Both the position numbers and the translations under genes were made by a program. Shown here piece after piece: positions 18,622 through 29,120 of a stretch of DNA of 64,000 nucleotides. The DNA lies in NCBI RefSeq assembly GCF_007567505.1, contig NZ_CP041783.1:3782001-3846000 (forward strand), given 5' to 3'. The stretch comes from Shewanella donghaensis. GTDB lineage: Bacteria; Pseudomonadota; Gammaproteobacteria; Enterobacterales; Shewanellaceae. Every line of letters begins with the position of its first letter. The stretch's first letter is position 1. The notes under the pieces were generated by a model. That model was not told the origin of the DNA and searched no databases. It saw only the letters and a program-made list of their open reading frames with translations.

Positions 18622-19227
18622 ATGTTATTTGTTTTGTTGTTCGTATTTGTTGTTGTTCCAACCATTGAGTTGTCTGTACTCATTTCTGTGGGCGATGTGC
18701 TTGGCACTTGGAATACTATCGCGTTAGTGTTTTTCACTGCCATAGTGGGTGTATCACTGGTTCGTAGCCAAGGTTTAAGCACCTTAATGTCAGTGCAATC
18801 TAAGCTTGAACGTGGTGAAGCGCCGGGTAAAGAAATTGTTGAAGGCATGATGTTAGCCGCAGCAGGTTTATTGTTACTGTTCCCAGGTTTTGTCACCGAT
18901 TTTATTGGTTTATTACTGTTAACACCGTTTACGCGTTCACCCATTGCCAGTTATATCTTTAAACGTATGCAAATGCGCGTCGTTGCTGGTGGCGGATTCC
19001 AAGGTGGTTTTGGGGCTCAAGGTCAGCCGGGTCAAAACCCATTTGGGCAAAATGGTCCATTTAACCAAGACGGTAAGACCTTTGATGGTGATTTTGAGCG
19101 TAAATTCGATCCAAATGATATAACGCCAGAAACGCATCAGGTTGAGATTAAAGATATAACCCCAACGGATGAACCACGTTCAGAGGATAGTGTGCAAGGC
19201 GAACAAGATAAGCCGAAGAAAGACTAA
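18622..19227 (+). CDS. fxsA: FxsA family membrane protein
   Basis: Inner-membrane protein related to E. coli FxsA, whose overproduction relieves F-plasmid exclusion of phage T7; the normal role is unknown. The ATG at 18622 has a GAGG site 5-6 bases upstream and gives the family start MLFVLLFVFVVVPTIELSVL; the open frame to 18538 is not needed. Four hydrophobic segments occupy residues 1-120, including VGVSLVRSQGLST and 'LLLFPGFVTDFIGLLLL'. A Gly/Gln/Asn-rich and then charged cytosolic tail follows. About 201 residues, longer than the E. coli protein because of the tail. Located just before groES, as in other Shewanella. Confidence 0.92.
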   Translation: MLFVLLFVFVVVPTIELSVLISVGDVLGTWNTIALVFFTAIVGVSLVRSQGLSTLMSVQSKLERGEAPGKEIVEGMMLAAAGLLLLFPGFVTDFIGLLLLTPFTRSPIASYIFKRMQMRVVAGGGFQGGFGAQGQPGQNPFGQNGPFNQDGKTFDGDFERKFDPNDITPETHQVEIKDITPTDEPRSEDSVQGEQDKPKKD

Positions 19228-19331
19228 TGAGCGGTTTGTTATCAGTAGTGAGTGATGGACTGTTTATGATGAATTGTTCGTGTTGAATAGCCACTGTTGA
19301 TTTCGCAGAGAATCAGCTTTAGCTATTACTG

Positions 19332-19357
19332 AAAACGCTAGCCTTGCTAGCGTTTTT
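19332..19357 (+). terminator. Terminator of fxsA
   Basis: AAAACGCTAGC / GCTAGCGTTTT with loop CTT and a T7 tail; convergent genes on both sides may share it. Confidence 0.85.
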
Positions 19358-19415
19358 TTATGGCTGAAATTTACAGATAAGCGTTAGAGGTCATTAATTC
19401 ACTTTATTGATAAAC

Positions 19416-19772
19416 TTAAACGTCTTGAGATTGCTTATCGATTTGTTCAGCCATTGTATAAGCGGTAATGGTACTGCCAATCCAGCAGATGACTAATATC
19501 CAAGTCGCAACTGACATTGACGGTGGTAAATTCAAGGTGACGCTGTCGTGCACTGCAGCATAAATACTATTGAAATCCAGTGGGATATTACCCGCAACAA
19601 TATCATCAGCAATGGCTTGAGCCCGCTGTATCACAATTGTCATTATGGTGCATAAGCTAATAAAACAGGCGGCAATAATGCCCCAGCCAATGGCTTTTTT
19701 GCCGATATATAAGTGCCCTACACCAGGACAGATAAACGCTGAAAGTAAGGCTGCTTTTACTGATTTTTTCAT
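19416..19772 (-). CDS. Small TM2-like membrane protein
   Basis: 118 residues, three hydrophobic segments. The N-terminus 'LLSAFICPGVGHLYIGKK' resembles the TM2-type motif (P-G-x-G-H-x-Y-x-G) found in small bacterial membrane proteins of unknown role. The gene starts 27 bases after the MATE exporter stop on the same strand, so it is probably co-transcribed and could be an accessory factor. Function unknown. Confidence 0.75.
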   Translation of the reverse strand: MKKSVKAALLSAFICPGVGHLYIGKKAIGWGIIAACFISLCTIMTIVIQRAQAIADDIVAGNIPLDFNSIYAAVHDSVTLNLPPSMSVATWILVICWIGSTITAYTMAEQIDKQSQDV

Positions 19773-19799
19773 TGTTTTATTTAACCTCGTACATCCTTG

Positions 19800-21179
19800 T
19801 TAATTTAGGGGGCTTACTGGCTCGTTGGTGGCTGGCGCCGAGATTGAATCAGGCTCAGTAATCTTACTCGCCATAACATAACAGGCAATACCCATGATGG
19901 TATTGGTAATCGGTAAGGCGATAAGTAATCCTTTTACGCCGCCTAAATACAAACCAATAGCCGCCAACGGTAACATCAATACCATCAGTCTGATTAAATT
20001 AATCACCAGTGATTGTATCGGGCGATGATAGGCATTTAAGCAGGTCGCAAAAATAATCACCACCGCTAATGGCCCATAAGCTGCTGGCAGCACCTGAATA
20101 TAAAAACTCAGCCAATCCACCACTACAGGGTCACTACTGAAAAGCTGCGCAATAAACTCACCGCTGAAGAAAATAGGAATATACAGTAAGGTCTGAAATA
20201 CCAATGCAAAGCGTATCGATAGCATCATGGCATCTTTAGCCCGCTGGTGTTGACCCGCGCCTAAATTTTGCCCCACAAAAGGCATTAGGCTAGAGGTTAA
20301 CGCCATAATAGCGACTAAAAATAAGGTTTCTAATCGAATCCCTGCGCCATAAGCCGCAACTGCCGCTTGGTCTGCTCTAGCGAGCATAGCTAAAATAATG
20401 CCATTAGCGATGGGGTTAATCATATTCATTAGTGCTGCAGGGCGAGCAATATGCCCTAATTTGCGCCAGTTGTTAATAATGCGCTGCTGGCATAAACCCG
20501 CAATCACCAGAATCTTTTTCTTAAATATTAATATATAGGCAGCAACAGACGCGGCAAAGAACCACGAGATTAACGTCGCAATCGCAGCGCCTTGAATGCC
20601 CCATTCAGGGAAAGGCCCAATACCAAAAATGAGTAAAGGGTCGAGAATTAAGTTAATGATGGCCGCCACCGACATAATAATGGCAGGGGAATGTGTATCG
20701 CCCGTTGCCCGTATGCCTTGGTTACCGACCATTAGCAGGACTAATAACGGTGCGCCAATAAACCACACCAACATATAGTCATGAATAAGGGGCAGACTGA
20801 CTTCATTGGCGCCTAATAAGCTAAATAATGGGTCAATAGCCATAATGCCCAGAGTCACCAGTACACTGACCAGAATGAACGTCAGTAACATCGCATCAAA
20901 TAAAAAGGCTTTAGCTTGGGTTTGATTACCCGCACCAATTAAACGGGCGAGGTTAGTGGATACCGCAGCGCCGATGCCGATAGCAACGCTAGCAAAGACA
21001 ATGGCCACCGGAAACGTAAAGCTGACCGCAGCCAATGACTCAGTACCGAGTTGGCTGATAAAAAATGTATCTATGAGGCTGCCACCATAAATGGTGAGAA
21101 TACCGATAAGGTTGGGGAGGCTCATATTAAACAGCACGCGACCAATTGGTGCGCTTAGCAACCCATGTTTATCTTTCAT
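19800..21179 (-). CDS. MATE family efflux transporter
   Basis: About 459-residue, 12-helix antiporter that exports cationic drugs or metabolites using Na+ or H+. Two MatE repeats are visible: 'IGRVLFNMSLPNLIGILTIYGGSLIDTFFISQLGTE' beginning (first lines of repeat 1) and ARPAALMNMINPIANG (repeat 2), with 'MPFVGQNLGAGQHQRAKD'. The frame runs to a TTG at 21212, but ATG 21179 is the likelier start. Substrate cannot be told. Divergent from groES, with the groE promoter between. Confidence 0.88.
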   Translation of the reverse strand: MKDKHGLLSAPIGRVLFNMSLPNLIGILTIYGGSLIDTFFISQLGTESLAAVSFTFPVAIVFASVAIGIGAAVSTNLARLIGAGNQTQAKAFLFDAMLLTFILVSVLVTLGIMAIDPLFSLLGANEVSLPLIHDYMLVWFIGAPLLVLLMVGNQGIRATGDTHSPAIIMSVAAIINLILDPLLIFGIGPFPEWGIQGAAIATLISWFFAASVAAYILIFKKKILVIAGLCQQRIINNWRKLGHIARPAALMNMINPIANGIILAMLARADQAAVAAYGAGIRLETLFLVAIMALTSSLMPFVGQNLGAGQHQRAKDAMMLSIRFALVFQTLLYIPIFFSGEFIAQLFSSDPVVVDWLSFYIQVLPAAYGPLAVVIIFATCLNAYHRPIQSLVINLIRLMVLMLPLAAIGLYLGGVKGLLIALPITNTIMGIACYVMASKITEPDSISAPATNEPVSPLN

Positions 21180-21291
21180 CAATCTCGACTTAAACACGAC
21201 AACGGAGGCCAAATTCTATCAGCATTCATCAAGCTTTAAAAAATACTCGCTACAAAATTTACAAATAAATCGCAGTTTTTTTATAAATACA

Positions 21292-21320
21292 CTTGGAACT
21301 GTGATCATCAACCCCCATAT
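21292..21320 (+). promoter_or_regulatory. Sigma-32 heat-shock promoter of groESL
   Basis: CTTGGAA (21292-21298), 14-base spacer, CCCCATAT (21313-21320). This matches the sigma-32 pattern CTTGAA-N(13-15)-CCCCATNT. Expected transcript start near 21327, 78 bases before the groES ATG. Confidence 0.8.
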
Positions 21321-21404
21321 ATCATTCATCGAAGGGGTAATGCCCTTATCATTTGTTTTAACCTGCCTCGTTTTTAGGGCACCAATAATTAGGAGAGTCC
21401 GTAG

Positions 21405-21695
21405 ATGAATATTCGTCCATTACATGACCGCGTTATCGTTAAACGTTTAGAGGTTGAATCAACTTCAGCGGGTGGCATCGTATTAACTGGTAGTGCTGCA
21501 GAAGTTTCTACACGTGGTGAAATCCTAGCTGTTGGCAATGGTCGCATCTTAGAAAACGGTGAAGTTAAAGCCCTTGACGTTAAAGTTGGCGACGTAGTGA
21601 TTTTCAACGAAGGTTACGGCGTGAAGAAAGAAAAGATTGATGGTGAAGAAGTGCTTATCTTATCTGAATCAGACTTAATGGCAGTAGTCGGTTAA
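21405..21695 (+). CDS. groES: Co-chaperonin GroES (Hsp10)
   Basis: 96-residue lid of the GroEL folding chamber; forms a heptameric cap. Canonical start [14 protein letters not shown], mobile-loop region '[14 protein letters not shown]' and roof segment [16 protein letters not shown]. Length typical. AGGAG ribosome site at 21391-21395; controlled by the sigma-32 promoter upstream. First gene of the groES-groEL operon. Confidence 0.98.
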   Translation: MNIRPLHDRVIVKRLEVESTSAGGIVLTGSAAEVSTRGEILAVGNGRILENGEVKALDVKVGDVVIFNEGYGVKKEKIDGEEVLILSESDLMAVVG

Positions 21696-21728
21696 TTCTC
21701 AATATTAACCCTCTTCAGGCATCAATAA

Positions 21729-23390
<1,662 letters not shown>

Positions 23391-23516
23391 TTTTTCTGGT
23401 CTAAATCGGTGATAACTGCGTTGCTTCACCACTCGTTTATGAAAAGCTAAACGTCGTGGTAAAGCGCCTTGTTCTAACTCGATTTATCCTGCGGAAAATA
23501 CATTTGTTGTTTTAAA

Positions 23517-23581
23517 GCCTAAAAGCTTAGAACCGAACTTCTTGTAAAAGAAAAAGAAAGCCCCGATACCTAACGGTATCG
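23517..23581. repeat. 65-bp direct repeat, left copy (groEL 3' flank)
   Basis: Matches 26223-26287 at 59 of 65 positions by my alignment (gcctaaaagctt... through ...tatcg). The two copies bracket the NERD/DUF6161 gene pair. Confidence 0.9.
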
Positions 23582-23591
23582 GGGCTTTTTT
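23559..23591. terminator. groEL terminator (copy 1 of a direct repeat)
   Basis: Perfect 12-bp stem AGCCCCGATACC / GGTATCGGGGCT, loop TAAC, T6 tail on the plus strand and a T-rich tract on the minus strand. It therefore also ends the convergent DUF6161-like gene. It belongs to a 65-base direct repeat with 26223-26287. Confidence 0.9.
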
Positions 23592-23618
23592 ATGATAAAG
23601 AGTTTATTTAATTAAGGT

Positions 23619-25004
23619 TTAACCTGTTCTTTTATCAAATATTTTTATCACTGAGTCTGTTGGCATTATTGCAGTATTATCAGCGATAATGCCTGTTGAT
23701 GATGGTCTGAATAATGTATCTAGGGCTACCTTTCTGTCTTCTTGTTCCTTTAGCTTATCTTCATTCATCAGTGCCAGATAAGTTGAAATCATGGTTTTAC
23801 GCTCAACAGCTTCTAGCATTAAATGTTTTGCTGTTGAATACTGTGCAGAGCTAAATCTAATAGCGTAGGTGCATAGTGATAAAAGGATTACTGTAGACGT
23901 TAAGGCTATCGGGTTAATAGCACCAAGCAACAACTTGCCTTCAAATAGGTCTTTAGTCGCTATGGTAACTAAAAATCCTAGAACTGGCGGCAGTACGACG
24001 GTACACATCACGAATCCAATCACAGCAACAAGCCAATTCTTTTGTTCCTTTTCATGTATTGTTTTTTTAGTCTCCCAGTATTCTACTGAAGCACTAAGCT
24101 CAATTTTAGATTTGTAAGTTTCTTCAGACTCAACCAGCCTAGCCATTGAGTTGTCGATATTTGATTTGACTTGGTTTTGAATATTTCGTTTAGCCTTAAT
24201 TATCTTCTTTATTGCTTTGAGGTAGTCTTGTTCAAATAGCTGAGTTTTTTCTGACTTTAAATCTTCAATTGATTGTTGCTCCGACTCAACCCATCTATCA
24301 AATTCTTGTTTTTTATTAACACTGTCAGCATACAGATTATCAGTGGATTTCAGTGTTGACTCGATTAAATCCATGTGACTTTGAACTGCAGTCTTACTTC
24401 CTAATTGTTCAAATGAGATAAGCAAACGTTGTGCTTTTTTTATTTGACCGGACAGTGCTACTAATGCAGTAAAAGATGGAGCTGGTTTCCTGTTGAGAGT
24501 ATTGGTTTGCATACCCACAAAAGTATTTTTCATGTTTAGAGCTGGGTTGTTGTTCGTGGCTAAATTAGGTGCTATTGAACAATAAACCATTAGGGTGGCT
24601 TCGGTTGCAGATACTTTTGAATGCTTGATTATGGATTTGCCTAAACCTGTATTATTGAACGGTACATAAAAATCAGAATACGAACTGGAAAAATTATTTA
24701 TAAGACTATCTAAATTTTCACCATCTGCTTTCCAGTGGCTCGCAATACTGGTTAAGCCTTTAAGGTGGGGAGTATAAAAATTATTCCAAACTATATTGGA
24801 TATATCTTTTATATAGATATCTTTTTCAATTCTTATGAAACTAAATAGTTCGTTTTGCTCTTCAACAAACGCTAATAATGATTCAGGCGTAGAAAAAGTT
24901 TTAGATGTACCTTTGAGGTTAAGAGGTATTTTAATTGCTTTTTGACTAATAGGGATAGTTTGCTCTTCAGGATCATTGTTAGTTGTAATATTAGCTGTGT
25001 CCAT
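23619..25004 (-). CDS. DUF6161-like membrane protein with coiled coil
   Basis: 461 residues, no signal peptide. Residues 1-190 are a soluble region without a motif I know. Residues about 200-320 are highly charged and predicted coiled coil (QEFDRWVESEQQSIEDLKSEK). Two membrane helices follow (about 325-348, VAVIGFVMCTVVLPPVLGFL, and 362-380). The C-terminal block 'AVERKTMISTYLALMNE', then TLFRPSSTGIIADNTAIMP, resembles the DUF6161 family from memory. Function unknown. It is the second gene behind the NERD gene (133-base gap, same strand), and both sit between the duplicated groEL terminators. A partner in a defence or stress cassette is a hypothesis. Confidence 0.75.
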   Translation of the reverse strand: MDTANITTNNDPEEQTIPISQKAIKIPLNLKGTSKTFSTPESLLAFVEEQNELFSFIRIEKDIYIKDISNIVWNNFYTPHLKGLTSIASHWKADGENLDSLINNFSSSYSDFYVPFNNTGLGKSIIKHSKVSATEATLMVYCSIAPNLATNNNPALNMKNTFVGMQTNTLNRKPAPSFTALVALSGQIKKAQRLLISFEQLGSKTAVQSHMDLIESTLKSTDNLYADSVNKKQEFDRWVESEQQSIEDLKSEKTQLFEQDYLKAIKKIIKAKRNIQNQVKSNIDNSMARLVESEETYKSKIELSASVEYWETKKTIHEKEQKNWLVAVIGFVMCTVVLPPVLGFLVTIATKDLFEGKLLLGAINPIALTSTVILLSLCTYAIRFSSAQYSTAKHLMLEAVERKTMISTYLALMNEDKLKEQEDRKVALDTLFRPSSTGIIADNTAIMPTDSVIKIFDKRTG

Positions 25005-25137
25005 TGCTTACCCTAAAGTTTGAGGTGAATTTATATAACGCTCTAGATTTACATTAAAATATACAAATAAATAAGTTAATCAGAGTAATAAGTGGGGCGT
25101 TGTAAACATTTTAACGTCCTGTCATTCCCCACAACAT

Positions 25138-26088
25138 TCAAATCAACTGATTTTCAAAGCTGCAATCTTGGCAGTGTAGGGTGTAGGTTTCTCTGCGTTT
25201 GGTGACTCTAGTATTTTTACTTTGGCACTGCGGGCAGGTTTGCTTCATGGGTGTATTTTTAGTGCACTGATTACAGTTGATGTAGTAACCAAACTTACCG
25301 TACATTGGGATGTAATTTGTTGATTCACCGCAATGTTTACACCTTAGGTTCGCTTGAGCTGTTGTTTGAGTTTGCGGCTGTTGCTGTGTTTGTTGTAGTG
25401 GCTCTGGCGCTTTGGTGACCACTGCACTTGCTTGGTTATTGCCATCGATATGTTGGCTTATAATGAACTGACCTATTGAGTCGAGTTCTTCTTGATTGAA
25501 GTAAGGTCTTGAGTCAGTAATATTTACTACCCGCATAAATTTATTTCTAAGGTTCATCATTTTGATGAGCTTATCTACCAAAAACTCAGATTTTACTAAT
25601 TGCTCTGATACCGCTTTAGGCATGGTGTTTCTATCAATAACGGCATCGCTTGATACTACGCACAGATGATCCCAACAACGGCCACCGAAACCCTGTTTTA
25701 TACCAAGAAATTTTCCTAATACATTCAGTCGATTTTGGTCGAGTAATTCCTGAAATAAATCTTGTTGCAGTTCTACCTGCTTGATGGGCGAGGGGATGCC
25801 TGACCATTGGTTGTTGTAGCTGCGAGTCCACTCTTGTTGCTGATTGACCTTCACGTGGCCTTTAATACTTTTTGATTCGATTAATACAAAGCCATAGGGG
25901 TAAACGATCAAGTGATCGATCTGAGCAACTTCATCATTAAAGCTAAATTTGAAATCATTGATCACCAGTATTTCTGGGTGATCTTTAAAGGCGCGGCGTA
26001 AAAAGAAGGCCACATTTTGCTCTTGCTTTTGACCCGCTATCGCTTGCGGTGAAGTGGTGTTTTGCAGGGTTTTCGTTTTAAGAATCAT
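25138..26088 (-). CDS. NERD-domain protein with C-terminal zinc ribbons
   Basis: 316 residues. The nuclease-related NERD domain occupies about residues 15-130: 'VAFFLRRAFKDHPEILVIND', EVAQIDHLIVYPYGFVLIESKSIKGHV, the latter holding the D...(I/V)ESK-type catalytic core. A middle helical region and a Gln/Thr-rich linker (QQTQQQPQTQTTAQ) precede two Cys4 zinc ribbons: CKHCG...CNQC and CPQC...CQDC. This combination suggests a DNA-binding nuclease-like protein. First gene of the two-gene cassette. Starts just inside the second terminator copy. Confidence 0.85.
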   Translation of the reverse strand: MILKTKTLQNTTSPQAIAGQKQEQNVAFFLRRAFKDHPEILVINDFKFSFNDEVAQIDHLIVYPYGFVLIESKSIKGHVKVNQQQEWTRSYNNQWSGIPSPIKQVELQQDLFQELLDQNRLNVLGKFLGIKQGFGGRCWDHLCVVSSDAVIDRNTMPKAVSEQLVKSEFLVDKLIKMMNLRNKFMRVVNITDSRPYFNQEELDSIGQFIISQHIDGNNQASAVVTKAPEPLQQTQQQPQTQTTAQANLRCKHCGESTNYIPMYGKFGYYINCNQCTKNTPMKQTCPQCQSKNTRVTKRRETYTLHCQDCSFENQLI

Positions 26089-26743
26089 TTATCAACAGCA
26101 TCCATTCATAACTTGATAATAATCAGTACTATAATACTCATAAACTGGGTTTGAAAGCTATAGAATGATTTCCTATTAATAAGGTAAAACTTCATTACTT
26201 AGCAATTCTCTGTTGGTCTCTAGCCTAAAAGCTTTAAACCGAACTTCTTGTAAAAGAAAATGAAAGCCCCGATGCCTAACAATATCGAGGGCTGTTTAGT
26301 TGATGGATGATGTAGAAAAACTGCAGCATCTACATAAGTAATTTGTTCTTCAATTTAACTCAGTAGATTGAATAGTCATGATGAATATTCAAATGAAATT
26401 GTAGGCTCAATAGTCTCCGTCGGAAGTGTCTGAAACGATGAAGTTAATTAGCGTGAGGTTGGCATGGATGCCAACATAGCCTCGGTTAAGCCATGGATGG
26501 CGCATCTGAGGCGGTAGCTAATTCACTTCTAATCGTGAGGAAATAACACTTCTTCGGAGCGGGTAGGAGATCCAAGAGGGAGTAGCCGTTATTCCCTCTT
26601 GGTCTGGTGTGGGCGAAGCGCCACGACTTTTTCTTTCGTGCCATAAAAAATCGAGTAAGTGGGGCAACGACACACATTCACGGTTAATGGCTTTGAGTTA
26701 AAGCCGTGAGAGTTATACCAAGGTTTATGGCATACTGGTTTTC
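26089..26743. other. Intergenic region with decayed terminator and hairpin-rich segment
   Basis: Contains the second, decayed copy of the groEL terminator (26223-26287) and then, from about 26445 to 26740, a more G+C-rich segment full of inverted repeats: CCAAGAGGGA/TCCCTCTTGG (26572-26581, 26593-26602), GGCG-AAG-CGCC near 26613, and GGCTTT/AAAGCC near 26687. It precedes the zinc peptidase and could be an interspersed non-coding element. An open frame on the minus strand (26486-26677) has no ribosome site and looks spurious. Confidence 0.5.
26223..26287. repeat. 65-bp direct repeat, right copy (decayed groEL terminator)
   Basis: Six mismatches to 23517-23581, four of them in or next to the hairpin; the T-run is interrupted (GGGCTGTTTAG). 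So this copy no longer forms a good terminator, and the groEL-proximal copy is the functional one. Confidence 0.88.
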
Positions 26744-27433
26744 ATGCTATGGATCATTCTAATTATTATCATTGCGGGCTGCGTATTCTTGCCCGGCTTG
26801 TGGGTCAAACACATAATGAGCAAGTACCAACAGCCTACTGATCGCTACCTTCAGCAAGGTAGCGGTGGTGAACTTGCTCGTCATCTTCTGGATAGTTTTG
26901 GCCTGGATAACGTCAAGGTTGAAGAGACGCTCGACGGCGATCATTATGACCCCACCGCTAAGACTGTTCGACTTACGCCGGATAACTATTCCGGTCACTC
27001 CCTGACTGCTGTGACTGTAGCCGCCCACGAGGTAGGGCATGCTATACAGGATTCTCGCGGCGAATCTCTGTTTCTGATGAGACAGAAGCTCGCTAGAACC
27101 GCGATGGCCGGTGAGCGTATTGCCGGTATAATGATGTTAGCGGCGCCAGTGGTCTTCATGCTAACCCGTATACCGCAGGCTGGCGCGTTGACCATTTTGA
27201 TCGGCGTGCTGTCGATGGGGTTGAGCACTATTGTGCATCTGGTGACCTTGCCGGTGGAGTTCGACGCCAGTTATGGCAAGGCGTTGCCCATACTTAAAGA
27301 GGGCAAGTATCTGCATGACGGTGACCTAATACATGCGGAGAAGATCCTCAAAGCGGCGGCGCTGACCTACGTGGCAGGCTCGCTGGCCAGCTTGCTCAAT
27401 CTTGGCCGCTGGATAGCGGTGCTGCGTCGCTAA
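26744..27433 (+). CDS. Neutral zinc metallopeptidase (Zn_peptidase_2, YugP-like)
   Basis: 229-residue membrane-anchored peptidase. An N-terminal membrane helix (1-20) is followed by 'KTVRLTPDNYSGHSLTAVTV' (last part of a conserved block) and the zinc site HEVGHAIQD (H95, H99). Two or three further hydrophobic segments and 'LPVEFDASYGKALPIL' near residue 170 (family block) complete the pattern. Base composition differs from its neighbours: a 60-base sample at 27121-27180 has 33 G+C. With the unusual upstream segment this suggests recent transfer. Substrate unknown. The ATG at 26744 is one of few options; no strong ribosome site. Confidence 0.88.
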   Translation: MLWIILIIIIAGCVFLPGLWVKHIMSKYQQPTDRYLQQGSGGELARHLLDSFGLDNVKVEETLDGDHYDPTAKTVRLTPDNYSGHSLTAVTVAAHEVGHAIQDSRGESLFLMRQKLARTAMAGERIAGIMMLAAPVVFMLTRIPQAGALTILIGVLSMGLSTIVHLVTLPVEFDASYGKALPILKEGKYLHDGDLIHAEKILKAAALTYVAGSLASLLNLGRWIAVLRR

Positions 27434-27504
27434 TAGAATAACTGGGGATTCGTCAAGATTTGAGCAAAACTTCTTCTCTGAACATCAAATTCAATTCCAA
27501 TACT

Positions 27505-27520
27505 GTCTCACATATGAGAC
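27505..27520. promoter_or_regulatory. Palindrome upstream of the Dcu gene
   Basis: GTCTCA-CATA-TGAGAC, followed by a short T-run (CCATTTTT). It may be a weak terminator for the peptidase gene or an operator. Confidence 0.35.
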
Positions 27521-27608
27521 TCCATTTTTGTTGCCAACCATTTCTTTATTTACCAGAGGTACTCATTAAAGTGATGCACGCATAAGCAGTGTTGAAATAG
27601 ATAGGATT

Positions 27609-27640
27609 TTAACTTAAGCAATGTAACCTGTTTAAGTTAA
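27609..27640. promoter_or_regulatory. Inverted repeat upstream of the Dcu gene
   Basis: TTAACTTAA (27609-27617) and TTAAGTTAA (27632-27640), 14-base spacer, about 107 bases before the start codon. Placement fits an activator or repressor site; the factor is unknown. Confidence 0.35.
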
Positions 27641-27746
27641 CACTTACGGATTTTTATTCTGTTAGTTGAGGTTTTATTGATTTAATCATCCATTGCTTAT
27701 ATTGGTTTTGCAGTAAAGTGCGCGCAATTATAGCTTGGGAGGATTT

Positions 27747-29048
27747 ATGGTAACAATTGAGTTAGTGGTGGTATTAGCTGCCATCTTTATCGGCGCACGA
27801 ATAGGCGGCATTGGTATTGGCTTTGCTGGTGGTTTTGGTGTGTTGGTGTTAACTCTAGGGTTAGGTATGACACCTGGCACCATTCCTATTGATGTGATTC
27901 TGATTATCATGTCTGTCATCGCGGCTATTGCGGCGATGCAAGTTGCTGGTGGCTTGGAATTTTTGGTGAATATCGCTGAACGTGTCCTACGTCGAAACCC
28001 CAAGCAGGTTACTTTTTTAGCCCCGATTGTCACTTATACCATGACACTGTTTGCGGGTACGGGTCACACTGCGTTTTCTACCTTACCTGTTATCGCTGAG
28101 GTGGCGAAAGAGCAGGGCATTCGTCCCTCGCGTCCATTAAGTATTGCCGTTGTAGCGTCTCAAATTGCGATTACGGCTTCACCTATTTCAGCTGCGGTCG
28201 TGCTAATGAGCGGCATGCTTGAAAGCAAAGGGGTGGGCTATATCAGTTTATTATTGATTTGTATTCCCTCTACCTTTCTTGCTTGTATGGTCGGCGCCTT
28301 TGTTGCCCAATTTATGGGTAAAGAGTTGAAAGATGACCCAGTTTATCAAGACCGTTTAGCTCAGGGTTTAGTGAGCAAACGTGAGGTGAACAGCACTGAG
28401 TTACCTGCGGGTGCTAAGCGTTCGGTGATGGTTTTTCTAGTGGCAATTGTGGCGGTGGTGTTTTACGCCACGGCGATTAGTGATGCTGTAGGCCTTATCG
28501 ATAATCCGACATTGCCGCGAAATGAAGCCATTATGGTGTTTATGCTAACGGCAGCCATGGCCATTACGCTGTTTTGTAAAGTGGATACTGCAGAGGTGCT
28601 TAATGCGGCTACGTTTAAATCAGGCATGAGTGCGTGTATTTGTGTATTGGGCGTAGCGTGGTTAGGCGACACCTTTGTTGCTGGGCATTTAGAAGAGATT
28701 AAAGCGGTATCGGGTGGCTTGCTAGAAGAGCACTCGTGGATGTTGGCGATCATTTTGTTTTTAGCGAGCATGTTGTTGTACTCGCAAGCCGCAACGACAG
28801 CGGCGTTAATGCCATCGGCATTTATGCTAGGGGTTAGCCCTGAGGCTGCTATTGCTTCTTTTGCTGCGGTCAGTGCTTTATTTGTATTGCCAACTTATCC
28901 AACCTTGTTGGCGGCAGTTGAAATGGATGACACAGGATCGACGCGTATTGGCCAGTGGGTATTTAATCATCCTTTTGTGGTACCCGGTGTAGTGACGATT
29001 GTTAGCTCGGTGATTATCGGATTTGTATTCGCTGAGATTATTTTGTAG
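27747..29048 (+). CDS. Anaerobic C4-dicarboxylate transporter, Dcu family
   Basis: Exchanges fumarate, malate or aspartate for succinate at the inner membrane. 433 residues from ATG 27747 (GGGAGG site at 27737-27742), the same length as E. coli DcuA. About ten to twelve hydrophobic helices. Family blocks: GARIGGIGIGFAGGFGVLVL, 'TFLAPIVTYTMTLFAGTGHT' and 'PSRPLSIAVVASQIAITASP'. DcuA versus DcuB cannot be decided by eye. Single gene. It fits functionally with fccA elsewhere in the window, which consumes fumarate in the periplasm, though FccA itself does not need fumarate uptake. An aspartate/succinate exchange role is equally possible. Confidence 0.92.
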   Translation: MVTIELVVVLAAIFIGARIGGIGIGFAGGFGVLVLTLGLGMTPGTIPIDVILIIMSVIAAIAAMQVAGGLEFLVNIAERVLRRNPKQVTFLAPIVTYTMTLFAGTGHTAFSTLPVIAEVAKEQGIRPSRPLSIAVVASQIAITASPISAAVVLMSGMLESKGVGYISLLLICIPSTFLACMVGAFVAQFMGKELKDDPVYQDRLAQGLVSKREVNSTELPAGAKRSVMVFLVAIVAVVFYATAISDAVGLIDNPTLPRNEAIMVFMLTAAMAITLFCKVDTAEVLNAATFKSGMSACICVLGVAWLGDTFVAGHLEEIKAVSGGLLEEHSWMLAIILFLASMLLYSQAATTAALMPSAFMLGVSPEAAIASFAAVSALFVLPTYPTLLAAVEMDDTGSTRIGQWVFNHPFVVPGVVTIVSSVIIGFVFAEIIL

Positions 29049-29076
29049 CCATAGCCATAATAAGTGCGGTTCCTTA

Positions 29077-29102
29077 AGGGTCAGAGTAAATGTTCTGACC
29101 CT
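29077..29102. terminator. Hairpin after the Dcu gene, REP-like
   Basis: AGGGTCAGA (29077-29085) and TCTGACCCT (29094-29102), 8-base loop, no long T-run. Could be a factor-assisted terminator or a copy of a repetitive extragenic element. Confidence 0.5.
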
Positions 29103-29120
29103 ATTTAAAGATTAGCCTGG

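Noticed and set aside
26486..26677. 63-codon open frame on the minus strand
   Set aside because: Composed of the inverted repeats ahead of the zinc peptidase; no ribosome site. More likely a non-coding repeat element.
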